Source: Chromohalobacter marismortui (GTDB taxonomy: Bacteria > Pseudomonadota > Gammaproteobacteria > Pseudomonadales > Halomonadaceae). From it: a stretch of DNA of 64,000 bases. The position numbers were made by a program, and so were the translations under genes. Location: positions 62,001 to 126,000 of the forward strand of contig NZ_SOBR01000001.1 in assembly GCF_004364315.1 (NCBI RefSeq), in the 5' to 3' direction. Under the pieces are notes generated by a model. The model searched no databases and had not been told where the DNA came from. It was given only the letters and a program-made list of their open reading frames with translations. Positions 17,219 to 29,513 of this stretch are shown here, in pieces (within the stretch, counting starts at the first letter, position 1; each line of letters starts with the position of its first letter).

Positions 17219-20200
17219 ATGTTCAGCGTCATACACGCCAATCACCTCGAGGACCTGGGAACGCTCGCGCTGGATGTGATTCGGCGCCATCGTCAACCGC
17301 CGCTGGTGCCGGAAACCTTTCTCGTGCAATCCAACGGCATGGCGCAGTGGCTGCGTCTGACCCTGGCCGAGGCCGACGGCATCGCCGCCTCGGTGGACTT
17401 TCCGCTACCTTCCAGTTTCGTGTGGCGCGCCTATCGCGCGGTGCTGGGGGACGACATCCCCGAGCAGTCCCCGTTCGACAAGACGCCCCTGGCCTGGCGG
17501 TTGATGGCGTTGCTGGAACGTTGCCTCGATCCCGAGACGTCTCCCGACGACCCGACGTGCTATGCGCCGTTGCGTGACTATCTCCAGGGCGAGGCGCTCG
17601 AGGCGAGCCCCCTGCCCGGCGCCGCGGAGGAGGCACGCGAACGGCGTCGCTGGCATCTGGCGGTGCGCCTCGCCGACCTCTTCGATCAATACCTGATCTA
17701 CCGCCCCGAATGGATCGAGGCCTGGGAACGCGGCGAACACGCGCCCGTGGATCTGCCCGACGACCAACGCTGGCAGCCGGCGCTGTGGCGCGCGCTGATC
17801 GAGGACGCCCCAGTGCAGGCGCGCGAGCACCACCGCGCGCGTCTGCATCGGCGCTTTCTGGAGGCCGCCCGGAGGCTGCGCGAGCGGCCTCGCGACGTGC
17901 CGCCGCGCATCTTCGTGTTCGGGATCTCGGCGCTGCCCGCGCAGACGCTGGAGGCACTGCATGCGCTTTCCGGCGTGGTCGACGTGTTCCTGATGATCGC
18001 CAACCCTTGTCGTCATTACTGGGGCGATATCGTCTCCGACCGCGATGCCATCAAGCGCGCCGGCCGCTTATCGGCCCGAGCACGCCACGAGCAGGAAGCG
18101 CGTCACCCCGAGGCGCCGTGGCTGGCCGAGCTCGACGAGGAAGCCCTGCATCTGCATGCCAACCCGTTGCTGGCGGGGTGGGGTACCCAAGGCCGCGATT
18201 TCATCGTGGGTCTTTACGAATTCGAGAGCGCGCGCGGCTTCGACCTGGAAACCGACGTCTTTCGTGACATGGCCCCTGCGCAGTCGCCGACGCTGCTGCA
18301 GCAGTTGCAGCAGGACGTGCTCGAGCTGGCGCATCCTGGCGAGCGGGCCCGACAGGAAGGGGAGCCGAGAACCATCGCCGCGGACGACGACTCCTTGGCC
18401 CTGGTCAGCGCTCACTCACCGCTGCGCGAGGTGGAGATCCTGCACGACCGCTTGTTGGCGGCTTTCGAAGACGCCGAGGCGGCGGGCGAACCGTTGCGAC
18501 CTCGCGACATCGTGGTCATGGTGCCGGAGATCGACCGCTACGCGCCCTGCATCGAGGCGGTCTTCGGCCAGTTGCCAGCGTCGCATCCCCGGCACATCCC
18601 CTTCACCATCGCCGACCAGGTAGCCAGCGAGGCGGACCCGCTCATGGTGCTGGCCTTGCTGTTGCTCGACTTGCCGGAGCGCCGTCTGACGGTCAGCGAG
18701 GTGCTCGATGCCCTTGAAGTGCCCGCCTTTCGTGCGCGCTTCGCCATCGATGAGGCCGAGCTCGAACGGTTGCGCCAATGGCTGGCCGGCAGCGGCGTGC
18801 GCTGGGGGCTGAGTGCCGAGCACCGTCGGTCACTCGGGTTTCCGGCGCTGGGCGAGAACAGCTGGCGCTTCGGACTGTCGCGCATGCTGCTCGGTTACGC
18901 CGTGGGTGAACCGCCATCGGCCGCCTCTCGGGGCGAAAGTGATGACTCACTGGGGCGCTCGCCGAGCTGGGATTTCCAGGGCATCGTGCCGTATGCCGAG
19001 GTGGGCGGCCTGGAGGCTGATCTGGCGGGGCGCATGGCGGCGCTGCTCGACACCCTGGAAACGCAGTGCGTGGCCTTGAGCGAACGGTTGTCCCCCGAGG
19101 CATGGCTGGGACGTCTGCAGGCCCTGTTCGCCGCCTGCCTGCGTCCTACCACGGCGCAGGAGCATGATGTCGTGGCGCGCCTCGATGCGGCCCTGGGGCG
19201 CTGGTCGCAGCAATGTCGACAGGCCGGTTTCGACGCGCCAGTGGGGCTCGGCGTGGTGCGTGATGCACTGCGTGCCGAACTGGACGAGGGCGGCCTGGCG
19301 CAGCGCTTCCTGGCCGGCAAGGTGAATTTCGCCACCTTGATGCCGATGCGCGCGATTCCCTTTCGTCATGTCTATCTGCTGGGCATGAACGACGGCGATT
19401 ACCCCCGCGTGCGCCAGCCCCAGGACTTCGACCTGATGGCGACGCGGCCGCGTCCCGGCGATCGTTCTCGGCGTGACGACGATCGTTACTTGATGCTCGA
19501 GGCCATGCTCTCGGCGCGCGAACGCCTGACGCTTTCCTGGGTAGGGCGCGACGTGCGCGACAATACCCCGCGTCCCCCGTCGGTGCTGATCGGCGAGTTG
19601 CTCGATACCCTCGAACAAGGTTGGGACGCGCCGGCGATTGATGCCGCCGACCGTGCCACGCGCCTGGCGCAACGCCTGATCGAGACGCACCCGTTGCAGC
19701 CGTTCTCGCGACGCTACTTCGAACGCGACGACCCGCGCTTCACCTATGAGTCGAGCTGGGAGGCGCTGTATATGCCATCCGAGCGCGATGACGCCGCACC
19801 TCTCAATGCCGCCACGGCGGTCGAGTTGCCCAGTGAACCGCTTGGGTTGGCTGATCTACAACGCGTGCTGCGTCGCCCCTGGACAGTTTATCTCGGGCGC
19901 CTGGGCGTGCATTTTGCCGAGGCCCATGTGCCCGATGAGGACAACGAGCCGTTCGTTCCGGACGGCCTGGAAGATCACGATCTCAAGCGCGAGCTGCTCG
20001 ACGGTGCGCGCGAGGGCGTGCCGCTCACCGCCGTCGCCGAGCGGTTGCGCATGGCCGGGCGCTTGCCGACGGCCGGTTTCGGCGAGGCCTTGATCGAACC
20101 GCGGCTGGCGCGCCTGTCGCGACAGGTGGAAAGCTGGCGCCGCGAGGTGGCCGAATGCGTTGCGTCGCCGCCGCCGCTGGTGCGTCATGGCGATGGTCAT

Positions 20201-20839
20201 GACAAGGCACTGACGCTCGAAGCGCGTCTCGACGGACTTTTCGCCGCGCCCGCAGAGGCCACGGCGCCCTGGCGGCTGGTGACGCTGGAGCCGGGGCACT
20301 ACGGGCATCTCAAGGTCGAGGGCGAAGGCCCTTATCGCCACGTCGGCAAGTTGCATCGGTTGTATGCCGGTTATCTGCGCTGGCTGCTGGCCAATGCCAC
20401 GTTGGAGGCAGCGTGTGCCTGGACGGCGATCTTCGAGGATCGCTGTCTGCTCCTCCCGGGACTGGACAAGGCCAGCGCCGCAGGCGAGCTCGACGGCCTG
20501 CTGGCGGCCTGGGCGCGTGCCTATCGGGCGCCATGGCCGGCCATCGATGAGATCGCCAAGGAGGTCTGGAAACGTGTGCCGCGTGCCGATTGGGCGCCGT
20601 TGGCGGCAGGTGATATGCCCGATGCTGGCCTGCGTGAGGCGCTCATCGCGCGTTATGAAACCGATGCCTTCGCCGGGCCGTCGGCGTTGCGTGCCAGTGA
20701 CGGCGCCCTGGGCCAGCTGTGGCCCGATTTCGCCACCTTCGAGGCAGCGGGCGGCATCGCCGCCTCGCTCACCCAGTATGCGCCGCTCATGGACATGCTG
20801 GCGCGGATCACCCAACGGGTACACGGAGGTCGTTCATGA
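17219..20839 (+). CDS. recC: Exodeoxyribonuclease V subunit gamma (RecC)
   Basis: 1206 aa, somewhat longer than E. coli RecC (1122). The N-terminal FLVQSNGMAQWLRL and FPLPSSFVWR are RecC-typical, as are FGISALPAQTLEAL, PFRHVYLLGMNDGDYPR and MLEAMLSARERL further on. RecC is the structural subunit of RecBCD that splits the strands and recognises Chi. It is catalytically inactive as a helicase, which agrees with the lack of a P-loop. GGGAG precedes the ATG. Its stop overlaps recB (ATGA). Translational coupling should set a 1:1:1 ratio with RecB and RecD. Confidence 0.96.
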   Translation: MFSVIHANHLEDLGTLALDVIRRHRQPPLVPETFLVQSNGMAQWLRLTLAEADGIAASVDFPLPSSFVWRAYRAVLGDDIPEQSPFDKTPLAWRLMALLERCLDPETSPDDPTCYAPLRDYLQGEALEASPLPGAAEEARERRRWHLAVRLADLFDQYLIYRPEWIEAWERGEHAPVDLPDDQRWQPALWRALIEDAPVQAREHHRARLHRRFLEAARRLRERPRDVPPRIFVFGISALPAQTLEALHALSGVVDVFLMIANPCRHYWGDIVSDRDAIKRAGRLSARARHEQEARHPEAPWLAELDEEALHLHANPLLAGWGTQGRDFIVGLYEFESARGFDLETDVFRDMAPAQSPTLLQQLQQDVLELAHPGERARQEGEPRTIAADDDSLALVSAHSPLREVEILHDRLLAAFEDAEAAGEPLRPRDIVVMVPEIDRYAPCIEAVFGQLPASHPRHIPFTIADQVASEADPLMVLALLLLDLPERRLTVSEVLDALEVPAFRARFAIDEAELERLRQWLAGSGVRWGLSAEHRRSLGFPALGENSWRFGLSRMLLGYAVGEPPSAASRGESDDSLGRSPSWDFQGIVPYAEVGGLEADLAGRMAALLDTLETQCVALSERLSPEAWLGRLQALFAACLRPTTAQEHDVVARLDAALGRWSQQCRQAGFDAPVGLGVVRDALRAELDEGGLAQRFLAGKVNFATLMPMRAIPFRHVYLLGMNDGDYPRVRQPQDFDLMATRPRPGDRSRRDDDRYLMLEAMLSARERLTLSWVGRDVRDNTPRPPSVLIGELLDTLEQGWDAPAIDAADRATRLAQRLIETHPLQPFSRRYFERDDPRFTYESSWEALYMPSERDDAAPLNAATAVELPSEPLGLADLQRVLRRPWTVYLGRLGVHFAEAHVPDEDNEPFVPDGLEDHDLKRELLDGAREGVPLTAVAERLRMAGRLPTAGFGEALIEPRLARLSRQVESWRREVAECVASPPPLVRHGDGHDKALTLEARLDGLFAAPAEATAPWRLVTLEPGHYGHLKVEGEGPYRHVGKLHRLYAGYLRWLLANATLEAACAWTAIFEDRCLLLPGLDKASAAGELDGLLAAWARAYRAPWPAIDEIAKEVWKRVPRADWAPLAAGDMPDAGLREALIARYETDAFAGPSALRASDGALGQLWPDFATFEAAGGIAASLTQYAPLMDMLARITQRVHGGRS

Positions 20840-23800
20840 CGTTGCCTGGTCATGCCACCGCACCGGCCGTCGAGCCCTTGGTGCTCGAGACTCTGCCACT
20901 GACCGGTCATCACCTGATCGAGGCCAGTGCGGGCACCGGCAAGACCTTCACCCTGGCGGCACTCTATGTGCGTCTGGTGCTCGGTCCGTTGCCCGGGCGC
21001 GAAGAACACGATTTTCCGCGCCCGCTGTTGCCGCCGGAAATTCTCGTGGTGACCTTTACCGAAGCCGCTACCGCCGAGTTGCGCGGGCGCATTCGTGCGC
21101 GTCTCAAGGATGCCCGCGACTGGTTGCTGGCGCCGCCAGAGACGCGTGACGACAAGGTCCTCGCGGCGCTGCTGGAGCCCTTGGTCGAGGCCGGTGACGA
21201 TGCCTTGGCCGGTGCCGCCAAGCGCCTGGATCAGGCCGCGCGACTGATGGACGAGGCCGCGATCTTTACCATTCATGGTTTCTGCCAGCGCATGCTGACG
21301 CGCCACGCCTTCGATGCCGGCGCACGTTTCGGCGCCGAGTTGCTGCAGGATGGCTCGGCCTTGTTGACGCGCGTCGTGGAGGATTACTGGCGCTGCCATT
21401 TCTATCCACTCGCTGCGCACTGGCAGCGCGAAATCCGTCGTCGCTGGGAGGGACCTGAGGCGTTGAGCCGTGCCTTGGCGCCGCTACTCAAGGACGGTCG
21501 GGCTCAGCCGCTGTGGTGGGACGGCGAGTATATTCAGGCGCCCGCGTCGTTGAATGCGCTGTTAGAGAGTGCCGAGCGCTCGCTGGCCGCCCGCAGTGAA
21601 CTGGAAGCCCGGCTGCGCCAGATGTGGGATCGTGACGCCATCGCGACCTGTTTGCAGGGGGCCTTCGAGCGCGGCGCTCTCAATAAGCGCAGTTACAAGC
21701 CGGACGAACTCGACACGCGGCTGGCGGCATTCGAGCAGTGGTTGACGACACTCGAGGCGAATGGCGATGACGATACGACCGACAGCCAGGGCCGTTTCTG
21801 GTTGAGTCAGGCCAAGCTCGAGGGGGCCACCAAGAAGGGCCACGACACGCCCACGCATGCGTTTTTCGCGCTGCTCGACGAGCTGGCCGAGGCCGCCACG
21901 CCCTTCGATCAGTTGGCGCCGCGCGTACTGGCCCACGCCCGCGATACAGTGGCGGCGATGTTCGCCGCCGAGAAGCGTCGCCAGGGGGCATGGGAATTCG
22001 GCGACCTGCTCTGCGACCTGGACGCCGCGCTCGACCCCGACGCGGCCCCCGAAGCGGCCTTGCGTCTCGCGGGGCGCATTCGCCGGGCATTGCCGGTAGC
22101 GCTGATCGACGAGTTTCAGGACACCGACCCGCTGCAATATCGTATCTTCTCGCGCATCTACCGTGCGTCCGAGGTGGAGGTCACGACCACCTTGCTGATG
22201 ATCGGCGATCCCAAGCAAGCGATCTACGCCTTTCGCGGCGCTGACATCGACACTTATCTGGCGGCGCGGCGCGAAACGCCGAGTCGCTTCACGCTGGCGC
22301 GCAATTTTCGCTCCAGCCAGGCCATGGTCAAGGCGGTCAATACGCTGTTCGCGCGCCATCCCGAACCCTTCGGCAGCGACGAGATCCCCTTCGTCGAGGT
22401 CGAGGCCCAAGGCAAGTCGACGCGTCTGGTGGATGCCGATGGCCACGACATGGCGGCGCTCGGCGCCTGGTGGCCGGATGCGGAACGCCATACCAAGGCG
22501 GAGTACCAGACGTGCATGGCAAGCGCCGCGCGTGCCGAGACGCAGCGCCTGCTCGAGGGCGGTGGCTGTTTCGTGGATGACAGTGGCGCGCGGCGTCCGG
22601 TACGCCCCGCGGACATCGCGATCCTGGTACGCAAGGGCACCGAAGCGCTGGCGGTGCGTCGTGCGCTGGCCGAGGGCGGCATCCGCAGCGTCTATCTCAG
22701 TGAGCGGACCAGCGTCTTCGATACCCCGTTGGCCTTCGAGCTGTTGCAGTTGTTCGAGGCGGTGGCGCAACCGCGCCAGGACGCACGCCTCAAGGCGGCG
22801 CTGGCGACGCGCCTGTTGTGCGATACGCCGGCGACGTTGGAAGCGCTACTCGCCGATGAGCTGGCATGGGAGCGCGAAGTCGAGCGGTTCGCCGATTACC
22901 ATCGCCAGTGGCAGCGGCGCGGCGTGCTGCCCATGCTGCGCGCGGTGATGCGTGACTTCCGAGTCGCCGAGCGCCTGGGGCAACGCGACGATGGCGAGCG
23001 TGCGCTGACCGACCTGTTGCATCTGGGCGAGCTGGCGCAGACGGTGTCGGCGCGGCTCGACGGCGAGCATGCGCTATTGCGCTGGTGGCATCGCGCGCTG
23101 ATCGAAGGGGCGGCAGAGCTCGATGCCGAGGCCGTCAGCCAACGCCTGGAAAGCGATGAGGATCTGGTCAAGGTCATCACCATCCACAAGGCCAAGGGCC
23201 TCGAGTATCCCATCGTGTTGTTGCCGTTCGTCTGCGACTATCGACCGGCGGCGCCGGATCGCAGTACCGGCCTGCTCGAATGGCGCGATCCGCAACAGGG
23301 ACGGATCTGGGTGCACGGTGCCGATGACACGCAACTGGCGGCCGCCGAGCAGGCGCGGCTGGACGAAGATGTACGTCTGCTCTATGTCGCCCTCACGCGG
23401 GCCGCACATGCCTGTCGCCTGGGCGTCGCACAACTCGGTCATGGACGTGGCGCGTCGCACTGCCTGCACGACACGGCGTTGGGTCGACTGCTGGGCTGCC
23501 AGGCCGATGATGACGGGCATTCGCTGCACGAACGCTTGGCGGCGGCGCTGCACGTCGAGGGGTGCCCGACGCCGCCCACGCATCGCCTGCGGCTTGGCGA
23601 CACTGCCCCGGAGATGGCCCCGGCAAGACGTTTTACGGGGGGCATCGACGACGACTGGTGGATCGCGTCGTATTCGGCGTTGATCGTCGACGCGCGTCTC
23701 GAGGCCGGCACGGGCGCACAGGCGCTACCCTGGGATGCCCCGGCGACGCTGGATGTCGAGGTCAGCCGCGAGCGCGATCCGGTGCCGCGTCCCGCCGCAC

Positions 23801-24599
23801 GCACGCTGCGCGATTTTCCGCGCGGCCCGCGTCCGGGGACCTTCCTGCATGGCTTGCTGGAAGCGGTGGACTTCGATCGCCTGAGCGAACCGACTTATGG
23901 TGATGAAGTGCAGCATCTGGTCAGCACGCGCCTGCATCTCGGTGGCTTCGACGCCGAGTGGGCGCCAGTGTTGCGCGAGTGGTTATGCCAGGCGTTGCCG
24001 ATGCCGTTCGCCGGTCACCAGGGCGCGATGATCCGCCTCGATGCACTGACCGCCTGGCGCGCCGAGCTGGAGTTCTGGTTGCCTGCCGAGGCGGCCTGGA
24101 GTACGCCGCTGGATGCGCTGGTCTGCGCCTTGGAGCCCTTGCCGACGCCGCGCCCCCGGCTGGCGCCGCGCAAGCTCAACGGCATGCTCAAGGGCTTCAT
24201 CGACCTGGTGTTCGAGGCCGAGGATGGTCGCTGGTATGTTCTCGACTGGAAGTCCAATCATCTGGGCGATGCCCTCACCGACTATCGCCCCGAGGTGCTT
24301 GCCGAGGCCATGGTCGCGCATCGCTACGATCTGCAGTACGTGTTGTACGTGCTGGCATTGCACCGTCTGCTGACGGCGCGTCTCGAGGATTACGATTACG
24401 ATACTCACATGGGCGGGGCCTGTTACATGTTTCTGCGCGGCGTCGATGGCACGCCTGGCCATGGTGTCTTTCAGCGGCGTCCCGAGCGGCGCTTGATCGA
24501 GGCCCTGGATGCCTGGCTGGCCGGCGACGCGGCGCCCGTGGAGGCGCTGCGTCGCGAATACGGCGTCGCCGCGCCTGAGACTGCCCCGGGAGAGAATGC

Positions 24600-24603
<4 letters not shown>
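20836..24603 (+). CDS. recB: Exodeoxyribonuclease V subunit beta (RecB helicase-nuclease)
   Basis: 1255 aa from the ATG at 20836, which overlaps the recC stop and is preceded by GGAGGT. SF1A helicase motifs: Walker A EASAGTGKTFT at about residues 28-38, motif II LIDEFQDTDPLQ, motif III IGDPKQAIYAFRGAD, motif V HKAKGLEYPIV and motif VI LLYVALTRAAH. The C-terminal nuclease domain has GFIDLVFE, VLDWKSN and a downstream DLQY, with the Asp-Asp-Lys catalytic set. It provides 3'-5' unwinding, nuclease activity and RecA loading in double-strand-break repair. Confidence 0.97.
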
Positions 24604-26557
<1,954 letters not shown>

Positions 26558-26561
<4 letters not shown>

Positions 26562-27391
26562 GCGCTGCAGCGCCTGACAATACCGCGATCGGTGGCAGCG
26601 ACTGGGCATCGCTGAGCAGCCCCGAGCTGGCCCGGCGCGTAAACTCTGAGAGCGTGGCGTTGTTGCCGCTGGGGGCCATCGAACAGCATGGCGCGCACCT
26701 GCCGCTTTCCACCGACGTGGATATCGCCGAGGGCCTGGTCGCGGCGATGCGTGAACGTGTCGCGGTGTCGCGGGATTTGCTGATACTGCCCACGGTAACG
26801 GTGGGATCGAGCCTCGAGCATGGCGACTTTGCCGGTACCTTGAGCCTGACGCCGGAGACCGCCATCGCGCAGTTGGTGGATATCGGCGCCAGCGTGGCGC
26901 GTGCGGGGATCCGTCGCCTGGTGCTGTTCAATAGCCATGGCGGCAACAAGGCGGTGGTCGACCTGGCGGCACTCAAGTTACGCGAGCGCCATGGCCTGCT
27001 GGTGGTCAAGGCGAATTACTTTCGCTTCGCACCGCCCGACGACGCGTTGCCTGCCGAGGAATTGCGCCATGGGCTGCATGGCGGCGCGCTGGAAACCGCC
27101 ATGATGATGCATCTGGCGCCGCACAAGGTACGCCAGGCCGAACTCGGCGAGGCCGTCTCGTTAGGGGCTCACCAGGAGCGTGCCGGACGCACGCTGCTTC
27201 CCGAGAGCGATGCCGGCTTCGCCTGGATGGCGCAGGATCTGCATCCCAGCGGCGTGGTGGGCAACGCCACCCTGGCCACGCCGGCCCTGGGAGAACGGCT
27301 GGTCGCGCATTTCGCCGCGCGTCTGGCGCGCGTGATCGAGGAAGCCCATTGCTTCGATCTGGCCCAACTGCGCGAACGTTTGCCGCAGTGA
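26558..27391 (+). CDS. Creatininase-family metal-dependent amidohydrolase
   Basis: 277 aa. Metal-ligand motifs of the family are visible: the Glu and His of GAIEQHGAHLPLSTDVDIA (about residues 39-57), LEHGDFAGT, NSHGGNKAVV and LHGGALETAMM. Family members hydrolyse cyclic amides or formamides. They include creatininase, the archaeal riboflavin/F420 enzyme ArfB (FAPy deformylase) and mycofactocin MftE. Creatinine itself is an unlikely substrate. It is coupled to recD by ATGA with AGGAGG upstream, yet its 3' end faces the GTP cyclohydrolase II gene 13 bp away. It may therefore belong functionally to the pteridine block instead of recBCD. Confidence 0.88.
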
Positions 27392-27404
27392 GCGGTGCGT
27401 CACC

Positions 27405-28559
27405 TCATTCGAGCGAGCCCGATGTATCGCGGCGCGGGGCACGCCTGTCGCTGGCATCGGGGCTGTCGAGCAGGTCCTCCAGCCAGTGTCCGGCGCGTTC
27501 GGCCTTGGCGCTCAGGTAGCGTCGATTGTGCTCGTTGAGCTGACCGTAGCAGGCTTCGCGTCCCACCACGTCGATGCCGCCGAGGCTCATGGCGGCGATC
27601 TTCTCGGGATTGTTGGTCAACAGCGCGATGCGTGTGACGTCGAGCTCGGACAGCATCTGCAACGCTGCTCGATACTGCCGCTCGTCCTCGCCGAACCCCA
27701 GTACCTGATCGGCATCGACGGTATCCAGCCCGGCATCCTGTAGCCCATAGGCGCGCAGCTTGTTGGCCAGCCCGATGCCGCGTCCTTCCTGGGCGAGATA
27801 CAACAATATGCCGCCGCCACGTTCACTAATGGCCGCCACGCTGGTGCGCAATTGTTCGCCGCAATCGCAGCGCAGGCTAGCGAACAGATCGCCCGTCAGG
27901 CAGGCCGAATGCAGGCGCACCGGCACGGCATCCGCCCAGTCGGCGGCGTCGCCGACGAGTACTGCCAAGTGCTCGCGCAGGCCATCGCTTTCACGAAACA
28001 GCACGAAGCGGGCATGTTCGGCATCGGCGAGGGGAACGTCGGCTTCGCTGATACGTTTGAGCGAGGTCGTGTCGCCTTCGCCGTAGCGCTGTACATCGTC
28101 GAGCGTCACGGCGAGCAGGGTCCCGTCGTCGATGAGCGCAGCCAGCGCCTCGCGCCGGTTGGCATCGACCCGTGCGCTGAGCGCGGCGGGCACCAGCAGA
28201 CCGCGTCGCATCAAGCCCAATGCGGCCGTCTCCGCAGAGGACGCGGGTTCGGGCGCATGGGCGTTGGGGGCCTCGGCCATGGCGGCCATTGCCCAGGCGA
28301 CGACATCGCGAGCCCGGTGATGGCTGTCCAGAGGGAGACGTACTGCGTCGGCGTCAGCGGGGGCAAGCGTGCCGAGCCGGGCGAGGCGATGCGCGGTAAT
28401 GACCAGGCTGGGGGGCTGGCCGGCCATATCGGCGAGCGCCGCCAGAGCGCTGTCGTCGATGCCTTCCAGGGGCTGGACAAGGACATCGTCTTGTGGGGTG
28501 CGCAGCACGATCGGCAGGCTGCGGCGCAAGTCGAAGATCGCACGTTCTACCTGTCTCAT
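27405..28559 (-). CDS. GTP cyclohydrolase II homologue with non-DHBPS N-terminal domain
   Basis: 384 aa. The C-terminal half is a good GTP cyclohydrolase II. The zinc cysteines lie in HSACLTGDLFASLRCDCG, the catalytic Arg region in AQEGRGIGLANKLRAYGLQD, and the GTP-binding end in LLTNNPEKI. The N-terminal ~190 residues are not the DHBP synthase domain of RibBA and I do not recognise them. Expected reaction: GTP to 2,5-diamino-6-ribosylaminopyrimidinone 5'-phosphate. AGGAGAGG precedes the ATG. It is divergent from the RibD-type reductase gene (83 bp). The context suggests a dedicated copy for a special metabolite, not housekeeping riboflavin synthesis. Confidence 0.88.
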   Translation of the reverse strand: MRQVERAIFDLRRSLPIVLRTPQDDVLVQPLEGIDDSALAALADMAGQPPSLVITAHRLARLGTLAPADADAVRLPLDSHHRARDVVAWAMAAMAEAPNAHAPEPASSAETAALGLMRRGLLVPAALSARVDANRREALAALIDDGTLLAVTLDDVQRYGEGDTTSLKRISEADVPLADAEHARFVLFRESDGLREHLAVLVGDAADWADAVPVRLHSACLTGDLFASLRCDCGEQLRTSVAAISERGGGILLYLAQEGRGIGLANKLRAYGLQDAGLDTVDADQVLGFGEDERQYRAALQMLSELDVTRIALLTNNPEKIAAMSLGGIDVVGREACYGQLNEHNRRYLSAKAERAGHWLEDLLDSPDASDRRAPRRDTSGSLE

Positions 28560-28642
28560 GAGCCTCTCCTTGGTTTTTGCGCGTCGTAATGCTTCGATAA
28601 CGCGTCATGACACTTTCTTTGGCCCCCGGCACGGGAGACCGT

Positions 28643-29488
28643 ATGAGCTCTGCGACACTCGAGGCGGCGCTGGCCTGGCAAGGTATTCGCCAGGCCCGTT
28701 ACCAGGATTGGAGCGCCCACGCGGCGTTGACGCTGCTGGCCGGCCAGTTGCAAGTCTGGCGAGGCGGCGCCTGGCGGGCCAAGGGAACGGTCACGCCGGA
28801 AGCGGCGGCGCTGCTCGACCACCTGCTGCCGATCAGCGCCACGCCCGGGCGTTTCGTCATGGCGCAACTGGGGCAAAGCCTCGATGGACGTATCGCCACG
28901 ATCAGCGGCGCCTCGCACTATGTCACCGGCGAGGCGAGCCGCGTGCATTTGCATCGCCTGCGTGCGCTGGTCGATGCCGTGGTGGTAGGGGCCGGCACGG
29001 CCTGTGCCGACGATCCGCAACTCACCGTGCGTCATGCGCCGGGAGACAACCCGGTACGCGTGATCCTGGATCCCAACGGCCGCGTGCCCGCCACCAGCGG
29101 CGTACTCCAGCGCGGCGACGCCCCGACATTGCATATCACCCGACATCCCTTGCCACGCGCTGCTCTGGGCGCCCATGTCGAATCGCTGACGCCCGCCGGG
29201 GCGGTCGACCTGACACCGTCGGCACTGCTCGAGACCCTGGCGGCGCGGGGCCTGCGTCGCGTACTTGTCGAGGGCGGCGGACAGACCGTGTCGCGCTTTC
29301 TGGCGGATGGCCAGCTCGATCGCTTGCATGTGGTGGTGGCGCCGCTGTTGATCGGTTCGGGGCGCCCGGCGATAAGCCTGGCCGAGATCGAGACGCTCGA
29401 CGCCGCGCTGCGGCCGCCATGTCGCACCTTTGCGATGGGCGATGACACGCTGTTCGATCTGACGCTGCGTTCCGGTCACGCGGTGTAA
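28643..29488 (+). CDS. RibD C-terminal-type (RibD_C) reductase, no deaminase domain
   Basis: 281 aa from ATG 28643, which has GGGAG upstream; an ATG at 28607 lacks such a site. The reductase core is clear: QLGQSLDGRIA, VDAVVVGAGTACADDPQLTVR, RVILDPNGRVP, and RVLVEGGGQTVSRFL with LIGSGRPA. The zinc deaminase domain of bifunctional RibD is absent; about 75 unrelated residues precede the reductase. Alone, such an enzyme could reduce the ribosyl side chain of the GTP cyclohydrolase II product, as in the archaeal/fungal riboflavin order. It ends 25 bp from the convergent membrane-protein gene. Confidence 0.87.
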   Translation: MSSATLEAALAWQGIRQARYQDWSAHAALTLLAGQLQVWRGGAWRAKGTVTPEAAALLDHLLPISATPGRFVMAQLGQSLDGRIATISGASHYVTGEASRVHLHRLRALVDAVVVGAGTACADDPQLTVRHAPGDNPVRVILDPNGRVPATSGVLQRGDAPTLHITRHPLPRAALGAHVESLTPAGAVDLTPSALLETLAARGLRRVLVEGGGQTVSRFLADGQLDRLHVVVAPLLIGSGRPAISLAEIETLDAALRPPCRTFAMGDDTLFDLTLRSGHAV

Positions 29489-29513
29489 TGCATCATCATG
29501 CATAGCGGCCTCC

